Shown in pieces: positions 19,697 through 29,889 of a stretch of DNA of 64,000 nucleotides. Below the pieces are notes generated by a model, which saw only the letters and a program-made list of their open reading frames with translations, did no database searches and was not told the origin of the DNA. Source of the DNA: Azolla caroliniana (Eukaryota; Polypodiophyta). The stretch lies in assembly GCA_043228905.1 (NCBI GenBank), contig JBHGNT010000022.1:5208001-5272000 (forward strand), read 5' to 3'. A program made the position numbers and the translations under genes. How positions within the stretch are numbered: the first letter of the stretch is position 1; each line of letters starts with the position of its first letter.

Positions 19697-21648
19697 AAAG
19701 TCCAACATCAACAGAATGTTCTGGACCATCAAAAAGCTCAGATGGTAAATCTGATTCAAATTCTTGGAGTGGAAAAAGTGGAGGACACAAAAAATGTGAT
19801 GATAAAAAAGGAAAACAGAAAATGCTAGAGTATGAAATGTTGGATGACTTGTCTAAAAACATGGAAGATGAGGATTCAGATATGTCATTGGATGATTTTC
19901 TTGGTATAAGAGGATCGAAAATCCCTGGTATGGAAAAAGCATTGAAGGATGCAAATCAGAAACTGAGAAGATCAGATAGAGAGAAAAAAATTGTTGAAAG
20001 ATTTGGTTATGATATATATGGCTATGCATTATGCATATATGTCTAAGGTGGTACAAATCCCTGATCCAAGTAGTTTTGATGAGGCTAAAACTGAGAAGAA
20101 ATGGGTGGATGCAATGCAAGAAGAGATTGATGCATTGGCTGAAAACAGAACATGGGATTTGGTGAAGTTACCAAAAGAAAAAAATGTGATAGGTTGCAAA
20201 TGGGTCTACAAGACAAAGCATGATTCCAGTGGGAATGTAAGTAGACATAAAGCAAGATTGGTTGCAAAGGGATATGCCCAAATGCAAGGAATTGATTATG
20301 ATGAGACATTTGCACCGGTTGCAAAGATGGCAACATTGAGGACATTACTGGCTGTAGGTGCAGCCAGAAGATGGTTTCTTCATCATATGGATGTAAAAAA
20401 GGCCTTTTTACATGGTAACTTGGAAGAAGAAGTGTATATGAGTCAACCACCAGGTTTTGAAGATAGGAAGCATCCACATTATGTATGTAAGCTGAAAAAG
20501 GCTCTCTATGGACTGAAACAGGCACCAAGAGCATGGCACAGAGAACTTTCAGATTATCTGAAAAAACTTGACTTCAAAATGTCAAAGGCTGATTCATCAT
20601 TGTATGTTAAAAGGAAAGATGATTGTATTGTTGTGATTTTGATTTATGTTGATGATCTCATCATTGGAGGCGATTTCATGGATGAAATAAGTAAGCTGAA
20701 AAGAAATTTGGAAATGAAATTTCATATGAAAGATTTGGGAGATCTGAGATATTTTTTGGGTATTGAAATCATTAGATCTGAAAGTGGTATATATGTGTTG
20801 CAAAGACAATATGCAACAACTATGTTGAAAAAGTATGGTATGCTTGGATGCAAACCTATTGGAGTACCACTAGATAAAAACTGCAAATTGAGGGTTGATT
20901 TGGGAGCCAAAATAGAAGATGTAAACATGTACAGGTCTATGGTGGGCAGCCTTATTTATTTGACCATAACAAGACCTGATTTGAGTTATGCAGTTGGATT
21001 AGTCAGCCAATTTATGCAACAGCCAACAAAGCCGCATTTGGACTGCATTAGAAGAATTCTGAGGTATGTAAAAGCTACTCAGAACTATGGATTGTTTTAC
21101 AGGGCTGATTTGGACATAAATCTGGAAGGATATACAGATGCTGATTGGGCTGGAAGCCAAACAGATAGAGATCCACAAGTGGATATATCTTTACATTGGA
21201 AAGTGCAGGTATTTCATGGGGTAGCAAGAAACAAGCTACTGTTGCATTGTCTAGTACTGAAGCTGAGTATAGAGGAGCTGCCACATCCACTTGTGAAGAG
21301 GTATGGATCAGAAGATTGCTTGCTGATTTGAGAGAGTATATAGATGGTACTGTCACAATCTGGTGTGAAAATTTGAGCAGCATTCAGCTTGCAAAAAACC
21401 CAGTGTTCCATGCAAGAACAAAGCACATTGAAGTGCATTATCACTTTGTTAGAGAAAAAGTGATTGAAGGAGAAGTTGATCTGGTGTATGTGAATACAAA
21501 TCAGTAGGTTGCTGATATTCTCACAAAGGGATTGAGTGTGGAAAAGCATACATAGTTTCGGAACATGATGGGAGTTGTAGACACTAATATGATGGCTGAA
21601 AAGCATCATGGAAAAGAAGTTGTAGATAACTCCAAGAAAGGATAAGTT
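19697..21648 (+). pseudogene. Cop4 reverse transcriptase and RNase H
   Basis: A frameshift near 20015 leads into a 446-codon open [99 protein letters not shown], the catalytic LIYVDDLIIGG, and SLIYLTITRPDLSYAVG. A one-base change of frame near 21171 moves RNase H to another frame, with SWGSKKQATVALSSTEAEYRGAA, CENLSSIQLAKNPVFHARTKHIEVHYHFVRE and VADILTKGL, and TAG codons at about 21506 and 21553. No long tail of the Cop2 type. Confidence 0.9.
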
Positions 21649-21662
21649 GAGCTTGAGGGGGA
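21649..21662 (+). promoter_or_regulatory. Polypurine tract of Cop4
   Basis: GAGCTTGAGGGGGA, directly before the 3' LTR. Confidence 0.85.
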
Positions 21663-21663
21663 T

Positions 21664-22150
21664 TGTTGAGAAACAAGCTCAAGATGGTATGTGATGCTTA
21701 TTGGGAAATAAGCTATAGTAGCTATTTAGCTACTTGTGAACATAAAGGAGAAACAACTAATTAGCTATTGACAGCTATTTAGCTACTGACAGCTATTTAG
21801 CGACTGACAACTAATTAGCTACAGGCAGCTAATTAGCTGCATAGGTAAGTAACTTATTACTTAGGTAAAAAGTAAGAGAGTAGAAAGTAAGAAATACACA
21901 GGAAGTAGAACTCTGAGTGAGAGAGAGAGTGAGGAAAGAGAGGAAGAACTCAGAGAGTGAGAGAAAAAGAAAGAAACAGACGAGAGCAAGTAGAGCTCCG
22001 CATATAATGAAATAGAAGAAGTTTTGGCTGCTACAGAGGTAAGTCTCCTTCCCCCTTCCCTTCTGTGTTTGAGCACTAAATGATCTAGAACACCACGATC
22101 CGCCGCGCACATAAGAAGAGCCCGAGTGCCTTCTTCACGTTTTCTTAACA
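21664..22150 (+). repeat. 3' LTR of Cop4
   Basis: 487 bp, with the same ends as 16782-17250. It has one more 18-bp unit in the GACAGCTATTTAG region than the 5' LTR. Confidence 0.95.
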
Positions 22151-22155
22151 TTTCT

Positions 22156-22952
22156 TGCCATGGTACTAGCAATCCGACGCGGCCTTCTCTTGCCGTCTTC
22201 CGGCGCCGCCATGACTCCCCCTGCTTGCAGAGGGTTCGGAATTGCTTCCGGCATCTCTATTATGCCATACATTGTGCTCTTTTCGGCCGCCTCCATTGCG
22301 TGCCGATCCGCCTCGTCCACCATGGGGCCTATCATCCTCCGTGTAAAGCATCTTGCCATCGGCGTGCGCACTCGTCGATGCACCGACGTGGTTTTCTTCT
22401 ACGAGCAACATTAACTGAAGCTCGAAAAACAAAGGCGTAATATCCCTCGTGTAGACTGCCGTTCGGAAAGGTCCGAACTTTGATGCCAAGCCACCAAGAC
22501 AGACCTGCACCATTTCATCTTGCTCGACGTTCACGTTGACGGAGTCGAGAGAGTCACAGATTTCTTTGATCTTGGTGGTGTAATCAGTCACCAACATATC
22601 TCTTTGTCGTACATTGCTGAGCTCTTGTCTGAGCTGCAGCTTTCTGGACATTGTGCTGGTAGCGAAAATCCTTTTGAGATTCGTCCACGCGTCCTTCAGC
22701 GTCTTGGCATCCCGAATATAGCTCAAAAGCTGATCGCTCATAGAGGACGGGAAGTAGTACAACACTCTGCTTGCCACTTATTCCCAAGCCGGATAGTCCT
22801 TGTGTCGAGTCGGGTGCCACATAGTTTGCTCCTTCAACATAACTCCTGTAGCCATGGCCAAGCAGGTACTGGTGCATCTTGTAAGACCAAGATGCGTAGT
22901 TGCTTCTGTCAAGCTTTTCAGTCGGAAGTGAGCTTCCCATTCCTCTGTCCAT
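22156..22952 (-). pseudogene. Cop2 gag
   Basis: From MDRGMGSSLPTEKLDRSNYASWSYKMHQYLLGHGYRSYVEG at 22952, then a UBN2-type capsid: SSMSDQLLSYIRDAKTLKDAWTNLKRIFATSTMSRKLQLRQELSNVRQRDMLVTDYTTKIKEICDSLDSVNVNVEQDEMVQVCLGGLASKFGPF. Then a Gly/Arg-rich linker. The zinc knuckle begins just before 22156 and is completed at 16781-16740 across Cop4. A frame break lies near 22780. Confidence 0.85.
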
Positions 22953-23044
22953 AGTATTATTTTTTTCCTCTCCGAAAGCGAACAACTTCAACTCTGTTTC
23001 GTCACAAACTTTTCTTGTCGGCTACAGAGAACTTCAACCCTCGC

Positions 23045-23056
23045 TCTCTGATACCA
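23045..23056 (-). promoter_or_regulatory. Primer binding site of Cop2
   Basis: Minus-strand TGGTATCAGAGA, directly next to the 5' LTR. Confidence 0.85.
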
Positions 23057-23445
23057 TGTAAAAGAATACGTTGTGCGGAAGCGTGTGTGAAAACACAGAG
23101 TACACAGTTCAGAGGAATAAGACAATTCAGTAAAACACAGAAAATGCTGAGATGGAGATGAAGATGGAGAGAGAGAGCAAACAACAGAAAACCTGGATTC
23201 AAAATAATGACACTCAGTTTTGTGTACATACACCGTGCTCAGTGAGCACCTTTTATACATGCCCTGACAATCGGATTGACACAAGTACTGACAATACTTG
23301 AATGCTCATAAATGAGTCGACTACACAAACTCCCAAAATGATTCCCTTACGAGGAATAACGCTCTAACGGCCTCTTCAATTTTCACACCGATGCGGCCCT
23401 GTTGTGCGTACTTTTTCACGCACCCAATCTACGCACTGGGTTACA
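23057..23445 (-). repeat. 5' LTR of Cop2, outer end missing
   Basis: Aligns with 3964-4392 from TGTAAAAG to CTGGGTTAC, then diverges. The last 50 or so bases, including the CTCAACA end, are absent, so no target duplication can be read on this side. Confidence 0.85.
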
Positions 23446-24599
23446 CTGGCCTCTAGACATTGTCGCCAACAACATATGGTCAGTGCAACACATCCCCGAC
23501 CACCACATCAGGCACCAAATCATCTTACTTGGTGAGTCATTACGAGAAGCAACGACCAGTATCTTGTGAGAGTAGCATTGCAATGAAGCCTCAAGGTGCT
23601 CTTCATAATCAGTAGATGAGGCAACAACCAATGCAAAGGCAAGAAGAATCTTCCGTGGCCACAATACTTTCTAGGAAGAGGTCGATTAGTGGTGTTGGGG
23701 GGACAATCGACGTTCGTCTGATAGAGCCATTCGGCGTCAACGGAGACAGCCGAACGATCAGTTGGTATAGAGTGGGCCAGTGGGTAGGCAGCCGATAGAG
23801 ACAATGGCGTCCGGATAGAAACGACCGACGAACGGCGAAGAAGCTTACGGTGACAGCGACGGCGAATAGAGACATCGGTCGACAGCCGCCGCCACCGATG
23901 ACCGACGAATGGCGACAATTGGTGGACAATAGAGACAACCCACGAAGAGGACCAGAAGAAGAGGAATATTGCGGACGATGCCGACAGAGATAGTGTCGGA
24001 GATGGTCGGAATGGCCAACCAACCGATGGTCGGACACTGGTTGCAGCTGCAGCAGTCAGACTTGCCGGAATGGCTGAACAGCGGCCAGAGTGGCGATAAT
24101 CGAACAAAGCTGAATGTAGACGCGTGGTCGAGACGCGGAAGAAGACGAAATTACAAAAGCTCAAGGGCATGACGTGAGATTTCAAAAAGTGGAGGGCAGA
24201 ATGTAGAATTTCGAAAACTCAAGGGCCAAAAAAAAAATTTGAGAAAAAAAACCCAGAAAAACTTGGGGGTAAAATTTTTAGAGACCAAGGGTACAAAATA
24301 CAAAGCTCAATTCACATGACGAAACCGAAAAATAAACATACATGTAATAGAATCATGAAAGGCCTATGCCGCAATGGAGGAGCCAATTGGTGTGTGATCC
24401 AATTGAGCGACATGCTGACCGAATGAGAAGGTTCGAGTCAAGCAATGCTCCTATCGAAGTTATCGATCGTAGAGCTATGATCTAGTCGATGGATTTCCGA
24501 CCGTTGAGATGATCGATGGAGTTCCGGTCGTTAATAGTTGCCATGGCGAGTGGGTTCACCGTGCGATGCACTGTCCCACAGGCGTGCCATGTGTTACCC
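23446..24599. other. Unassigned; degenerate short repeats
   Basis: No supported gene. 23780-23950 has repeated AATAGAGACA-type and GACGAAYGGCGA motifs. 24146-24300 has a purine-rich degenerate tandem repeat (TTTCAAAAAGTGGAGGGC, TTTCGAAAACTCAAGGGC), followed by A and T runs. A minus-strand 221-codon open stretch (23520-24185) is Ser/Arg/Leu-rich without family features. The rest (24300-24599) shows nothing recognisable. Confidence 0.4.
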
Positions 24600-24917
24600 G
24601 TAGGAGTTGTACAGGGTGGTATAAGGGTAAAACACGTTAAAGGGGTTGTTCAGTATGTGTAATGTATATGAGTGTGAGGATGAATATGTGTGAGCACATG
24701 CACAATTATGTGCATGTGACAAGAATGTAATGGTCTCTTTTTGTAACGGACATATTATTTACCGTTACATTATGTATTATATAAACCCCTTATGGGTCAT
24801 GTAATGAGATATAGTTTTTTCCCCTCTCATTTGGTGTCATTTTCTATTTCTCTTTCTCTCTTGCTCTCTCTCTTACGTAACCCCCTTGGGAGGGGGGTGA
24901 AGCCATTCTAGGTTTCA
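24600..24917 (-). repeat. Probable 3' LTR of Gyp3 (left end uncertain)
   Basis: The right end GGTTTCA at 24917 is followed by CCCCCCACCC, a minus-strand purine tract, just before the end of the coiled-coil ORF. This mirrors the LTR/PPT/ORF order of Gyp5. A TATATAA box lies at about 24779-24785. The sequence is not clearly alignable with the Gyp5 LTR, and the left boundary is a guess. Confidence 0.4.
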
Positions 24918-24959
24918 CCCCCCACCCAACAACACTTTTGGCACGTCGGACCCATCCCA

Positions 24960-26585
24960 TTAATCTTCTTCCAAAATGGCCCGGATGTTTGGCTCTGCTA
25001 CGGTGTCCGCGTTCGGAGGCGACATAGGGCCCGTAGGGGCATCGTGGTGTGGTGCCCCTATTTGGTCGGGATGGCTTCTCCTGGTGTCGCAGTCGTCCTG
25101 TGTGGGCGGTCCGGGTACGATGGGCTCTTCTTGAGCTAGTGGGTTGGGCTCAACCGTCGTCATGCTGGCGGTCGGCTGCGGCTCTGTCTCAATCGTCACT
25201 TCCTCCGTGGTGCCAACCGTCATTGTACGCTCCGGGGAGTGGGGTGCAATTCCGCCTGGCCCGCAAAGTTCTCTGTGTGGTCCACCGATAGCGTGGGCTC
25301 CTGCGGATGGGGCTCCTCTTGGGCAGCAATTTCGCTGTCTAGTACTGTGGGGGACTCCGCCTGTCGTTCTGCGCTGTTCACCGTCATTGTAATTTCTGGT
25401 GATTTGGCCTGAGGTTCCTCTTCTTCGGTCATGCCCAAAATTGGCGTCGCGATGGATTCCTCATTTGTTCGCGTGTTGCCAGCTTGTGTGATCTGGTGAA
25501 ATAGCTCCTCTTGGATTTCACCAAAATAATCTAAGAGCTGTGCGAGTTCTTCGGAAGTCTTGCGCTAGGTCCTCGCGTACAGCCGCAATGCTCTCCTCAT
25601 TTAGTTTATAGAAACCTCGACCGTCTTTTCGCCGGTTCTCCCAGTTCGCACGATACATGTGCAATTCCGCTGCTTGGGTTGCCCATGCCATCCATTCTTT
25701 GTCTAGCGTTGTTTTTAATTGCGTTGTGAACCTCTCCCGATTTGTTTGCAGAAGGATACACACGTTGTCTGTGATGGCCTGGCAATGGTTGCGTGTGTCC
25801 TCCACCGACTTCTTGAGGTTTGCAATCTCTTGCTGACTAACCGCCATCGCTTCTTCGTACGTGGTCTTCAGGCCCGCCCACAGCTGGGATTCCTTTGCAT
25901 GGTGTTCTTCTAATTTCCCCATTTCATTGTTTAGGCAGATTTCGAGCTGATGCCTTCTTTCCTGTTTGACCACCAGCTGCTCGTCGAACAATACCTTCTT
26001 TTTCTCCAATAAGGTTCGGAGTCCCGCGATTGCCGCCTCCGATTTCTTCGCTTCATCCCGTAATTGGGCGTTTTCGTCTTTTGTTCGGATGTGTTGTGCT
26101 ACCTCCGCAACAAGTTTCTCTTCAAGGGTTTTTACTGCCTTCTGCCCGTTAGCCCGGATCTCCTTTTCCCTGTCTGAGGATTGGCGCAGTTCAGCTCGAA
26201 GGCGGTCAATTTCTGATTCCGCTAGTTGCACGACCTTTTCTCCTTTGAGGCGATGGCGGTCTGAGCCTCAATTTCTTCCTTCAAAGCATCAATGGCGTGG
26301 TTTGGTGGCGGAGTTGCCTGTTGCGCCGTAGTCGCGTTAGAATCCAACTCCGCGATGCGTTCGTTGGCTTTTTGCCGCTCGGCTTGGGTCATTTTCACCT
26401 TCTTCCAGACATTCTTATTTTTAATGGCCATCTCCTTGGCGCCCGTGTTGACCTTTGCCAGTTCCCTATGGACTTCGACTAGGGCCGTGTTTAATGGGGG
26501 TAGCTCCATCCCCACTCAGCATACACTGGTGCTCTATATGCCGACCCTGGCTAGCCGGTCCTCATTGTCGCTCTCTGCCGTTTGT
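24960..26585 (-). pseudogene. Gyp3 coiled-coil ORF, N-terminally truncated
   Basis: Third and most diverged copy of the ORF found in Gyp5 and Gyp7. From 26515: short coiled-coil lead-in, then a long heptad-rich region (25518-26231: ESEIDRLRAELRQSSDREKEIRANGQKAVKTLEEKL ...), then the family signature WENRRKDGRGFYKLNEESIAAVREDLAQDFR, a Glu/Thr/Pro-rich stretch and the C-terminus NIRAILEED with stop TAA at 24960-24962. Two frame breaks (about 26225 and 25515). The N-terminal globular domain is missing because copia sequence takes over near 26590. Confidence 0.75.
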
Positions 26586-26616
26586 GTTATCGGATCCCTA
26601 ACTCTCCGATGAAGTC
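26586..26616 (-). pseudogene. Cop5 RNase H scrap left of NA1
   Basis: ATCGGATCCCTAACTCTCCG and the following GATGAAGTC match Cop3 and Cop9 RNase H. The match resumes at 28923 with the duplicated AAGTC. Confidence 0.65.
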
Positions 26617-27083
26617 TGTCACATTCTAGACTCGAACCTCTTGACTTTTAACACACACATCACATTGTGTTGTGTTAGCCATATAGAAACTTTTGTGAAC
26701 TGTCCATATTCGATTGTGAACTTGTATATATTGTAGATTATATTCGACAATATTCTAGTTGTTAGTATATTCTAAAATTATTCTGTGGTATATTCTAAAT
26801 GGGTATATTCTTGAGATATTTATCAAGTATATTCTAGAGATATTCAATCTCAAAACATGTATAAATACTTGTAACCTCCTTGGTCCCTTTCAAGGGATTC
26901 AACACCAGTCATTGACACATCAATCTAGTATTCTCGTTTCGCCTCATCTTTGTCTTCATGCCCTCATGTCTCTCACAACATCTAGAGTTCTTAGCCTTGT
27001 CATATCTAGCTCCAAGTTCATTTGTCGCTTGTAGCCCCATCATCTGCGCTCCGTCCTAGTCCGCACTTGGTGTGTCCATGACA
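26617..27083 (+). repeat. 5' LTR of NA1
   Basis: 467 bp, TGTCACATTCTAGAC...GTGTCCATGACA. AT-rich, with repeated TATATTCTA motifs and a probable TATAAATA box near 26860. Confidence 0.9.
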
Positions 27084-27599
27084 GTTTGAAGCCCTTCCAA
27101 CTGGGAGCACCACCCGTCTTCGTCATCGCATTTGCTTCGAGAATTACCATCATCACTGTCCTTGCTTCCGGAGTTACTGTCATCAACATCCTTGTCTTCG
27201 ACGTCATCATTTTCAGCACCTCTTTGCCCAACCATCGTCGTCATCAACACTACTTGTCATTACTTTTAGGTATCATTTTGCATCACGGTTTTGGTGAGGA
27301 GTGTTTTTGATCGCTCACATTCCCAGTTCCAGTGAGGGTAACAACCGCTCACTTTCCTGGTGGGGATCAGATCATTGCTCGCTTGCACTGCATTTTCATT
27401 ATAGTTCAAGTCTCGCGCCACTTTCTGTTGCCGAGGACCGATTTCGATTGCTCATTTTCCTAGTGGGGATCGCGTGGGTTTCTCACTAGCACTACCATTT
27501 GTGTTGTGTCTTGGGTCAACCTCGACTATTTACCCTCTCATAATAGAAGAAGTGGAGCCGACCGCTTCACTTGCACACCTTTGCCCGTTGTTCTAGTTG

Positions 27600-28310
27600 T
27601 CGCTCATGGCCATTCATGTTTTTGAGGACTGCACATGATCGCTCACATTCCAGTTTTCGATGAGGGCCATACATGGTCGCTCATGTCCGTTCGTGTTCTA
27701 GCTCATGGTGAGGGCCATAGGGTCGCTCACGCCCGTTCGTGTTTAGTTCTCAGTGAGGGCCGCATGGTCGCTCACATCTGTTTGTGTTCCAGTTCTTGGT
27801 GAGGGCCGCACAGTCACTCACGCCCGTTGGTGTTCGTGTTCCAACTCTCGGCGAGGTCCGACATGGTCTCTCATGCCCGTTGGTGTTCGTGTTCCCTATG
27901 AGGGCCGCATATGGTCATTTACGCCCATTGGTATTTGTGTTCCAGTCTCCGGTGAGAATCGCACATGCTCGCTCACTCCACCTATTGTTCGTGTTCCAGA
28001 TCCCGACGAGGACTGGCATGGTCACTCATGCCTGTTGCTGTTCATGTTTCAGTTCCCAGTGAGGACCACACATGGTCGCTCACGCCTGTTGGTGGTCATG
28101 TTCCAACTCTTGGCAAGAACCAACATGATCTCTCATGCTCGTTGGTGTTCGTGTTCCCTGTGAGGACCACACATGGTCCCTCACTCCCATTGCTATTCGT
28201 GTTCCAGTTCCCGACAAGGACCACACATGGTTGCTCATGCCCATTGGTGTTCGTGCTCCCCATGAGGACCGCACATGGTCGCTCATGCCCATTGGTGCTC
28301 AATACCTCGT
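27600..28310. repeat. Minisatellite inside NA1, units about 50-55 bp
   Basis: A dozen or so degenerate units built around GGTCGCTCACGCCCGTTGGT, GTTCGTGTTCC and GTGAGGGCCGCACAT. Units with and without an extra AGTTCCCGG-type block alternate, suggesting higher-order duplication. Several frames stay open (for example 27753-28163) only because of the periodicity. Confidence 0.85.
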
Positions 28311-28434
28311 CTTATGGAAGGGTTACTTCTTGTCTCGGATTTACAAAATACTTTGGAGTTGGTCTATGATTTTCATCAATAGTATCCCCTTAACCAAGGA
28401 CCGGTTTGGGAAGGTGGCGTAAGAGGGGGGATAA

Positions 28435-28922
28435 TGTCACATACTAGACTCGAACCTCTTGACTTTTAACACACAGTACATTGTGTTGTGTTAACCATAT
28501 ATAGAAACTCTTGTGAACTGTCCACATTTGATTGTGAACTTGTATATATTGTAGAGTACATTCGAAAATATTCTAGTTGTTAGTATATTCTAAAATGATT
28601 CTCTGGTATATTCTAAATGGGTATATTCTCAAGATATTTATCGAGTATATTCTAGAGATATTCAATCGCAGAACATGTATAAATACTTGTAACCTCCTTG
28701 ATCCCTTTCAAGGGATTCAACACCAGTCATTGACACATCAATCTAGTATTCTCGTTTTGCCTCATCTTTGTCTCCTTGATCTTTATTTTTGTCTTCATGT
28801 CCTCATGTCGCTCACAACATCTAGAGTTCCTAGCCTCATCACATCTAGCTCCAAGTTTATCCGTCGCTCGTAGCTCCATCATCTGCTCTCCGTCCTAGTC
28901 CGCGCTTGGTGTGTCCGCGACA
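28435..28922 (+). repeat. 3' LTR of NA1
   Basis: 488 bp, aligned with the left LTR over its length. The extra bases include a TTGATCTTTATTTTTGTCT-like insertion near 28778. Confidence 0.9.
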
Positions 28923-29454
28923 AAGTCCTTCTTCCAGATTACCTCTTTGTCAGCTTCCACGACTGCCATGTACTCCGCTTCTTTTGTCGACAGTGTTAAG
29001 GATTTCTGTAGCCTCGACTACCATGATATAGCTCACCTTGCATAAGTCATTATGTATCCAGACGTGGACCAACTGGGATCTGCATCAGCCGACATGCCCG
29101 AATCGGTGAAGCCTTCCAGTTGGGGTTTCCCTGAGCCAAATCAGACACACATACTTGAGGTGCCTTTCAAGTACCGGGCGATCCACTTGAAGGCGGCCCA
29201 GTGCTCTCTTCCTGGATTGCTCATGAATCGGTTGACCACTCCAACTGCATATCCGATGTCAGGTCTAGTACACACCATGGCGTACATCAGGCTTTCGACA
29301 GTAGAAGCATATGGTACCTTCATCATCTCCGACTTCTCCGTCTTGTTCTTCGGGGTGTGTTTCCTGGACAACTTGCAGTTTGCTAGAAGTGTTGACCCCA
29401 CCGGCTTCGCATCCGCCATGCTGAACCGTTGGAGCACCTTCGTCACGTACTTCT
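28923..29454 (-). pseudogene. Cop5 RNase H/RT fragment
   Basis: Minus-strand copia of the Cop3/Cop9 family: an AEYMAVVE-type RNase H start after NA1, then KKYVTKVLQRFSMADAKPVGSTLLANCKLSRKHTP ... YASTVESLMYAMVCTRPDIGYAVGVVNRFMSNPGREHWAAFKWIARYLKG (29141-29494 frame). The match is cut at 29454 by the Cop6 LTR. Confidence 0.8.
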
Positions 29455-29877
29455 TGTAAAAGAATATGTGCGGAAGCAATAGAAAACCGAACACAGAAGA
29501 TACGCAGGTTTAATGGAGAGCTTAGGATATACACACAGTACGTGCGAGAGATAGAGAGAGAGAACACACATAAACTCAATTCAAAATAATACTCAATCTG
29601 TACATAGGACGTGCTCAGTGAGCACTTTTATACAAGTCCATACAGACTGACAGAAGTATTGACACGTACTTCAATGCTCATAACTGAGCTCTACGCTAAC
29701 TCCCAAAATATATTCCTACGCGGAATATTTTCCCAACGGCCTCGCGGTTTACGCACCGCTACGGCTTCTCGTTATGCACCGGTTTGCGTACTGGTTCGGC
29801 CTAACCGATCGGCCCCAACCGATCTGGTTCTTGGCTTGCACAGCCGATCCAGCCAATGTTGAGCTTGTATCTCAACA
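29455..29877 (-). repeat. 3' LTR of Cop6
   Basis: 423 bp, TGTAAAAGAATATG...TATCTCAACA, followed by the PPT core CTCCCCCTCAAG (29878-29889). Confidence 0.9.
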
Positions 29878-29889
29878 CTCCCCCTCAAG

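Larger units (their letters stand above)
16782..22150 (+). mobile_element. Copia element Cop4, full length, TSD TTTCT
   Basis: Complete structure on the plus strand: 5' LTR 16782-17250, primer site 17251-17262, gag, PR, INT, RT, RNase H, PPT 21649-21662, 3' LTR 21664-22150. Direct repeats TTTCT flank it (16777-16781 and 22151-22155). The LTRs differ by about a dozen substitutions plus an 18-bp unit. It interrupts the zinc-knuckle codons of Cop2 gag. Coding capacity is damaged by stops and frameshifts. Confidence 0.95.
3964..23445 (-). mobile_element. Copia element Cop2 in three blocks, interrupted by Cop3 and Cop4
   Basis: Blocks 3964-7196, 15758-16781 and 22156-23445 join into one minus-strand Ty1/copia element of about 5.5 kb: 3' LTR, RNase H, RT and INT C-terminus; then INT core, GAG-pre-INT and PR; then gag, primer site and 5' LTR. 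The continuity is shown by direct duplications of target bases at each split (CATGT around Cop3, TTTCT around Cop4) and by protein segments resuming across the gaps. Close relatives in this window are Cop6 and Cop7. Confidence 0.9.
26617..28922 (+). mobile_element. NA1: small non-autonomous LTR element, TSD AAGTC
   Basis: Two LTRs (26617-27083 and 28435-28922, both TGTCACA...GACA), a purine tract GAGGGGGGATAA directly before the right LTR, and AAGTC duplicated at 26612-26616 and 28923-28927. The 1.35-kb interior encodes no retrotransposon protein; half of it is a minisatellite. It must have been mobilised by enzymes of another element. Plus orientation is inferred from the PPT. No Met primer site follows the left LTR. 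Confidence 0.9.

Noticed and set aside
23520-24185. 221-codon minus-strand ORF as a gene
   Set aside because: Composition is Ser/Arg/Leu-biased, it has no family motif, and it lies over short degenerate repeats.
24660-24917. A plus-strand solo LTR with primer site TTTTGGCACGTCGG
   Set aside because: The GGCACGTC block is shared with the spacer next to the coiled-coil ORFs in Gyp5 and Gyp7, so a minus-strand 3' LTR of Gyp3 fits better.
27753-28163. 136-codon open frame in NA1 that could look like a repeat protein
   Set aside because: It is the minisatellite read in one frame; neighbouring frames are open too and no start context or domain is seen.
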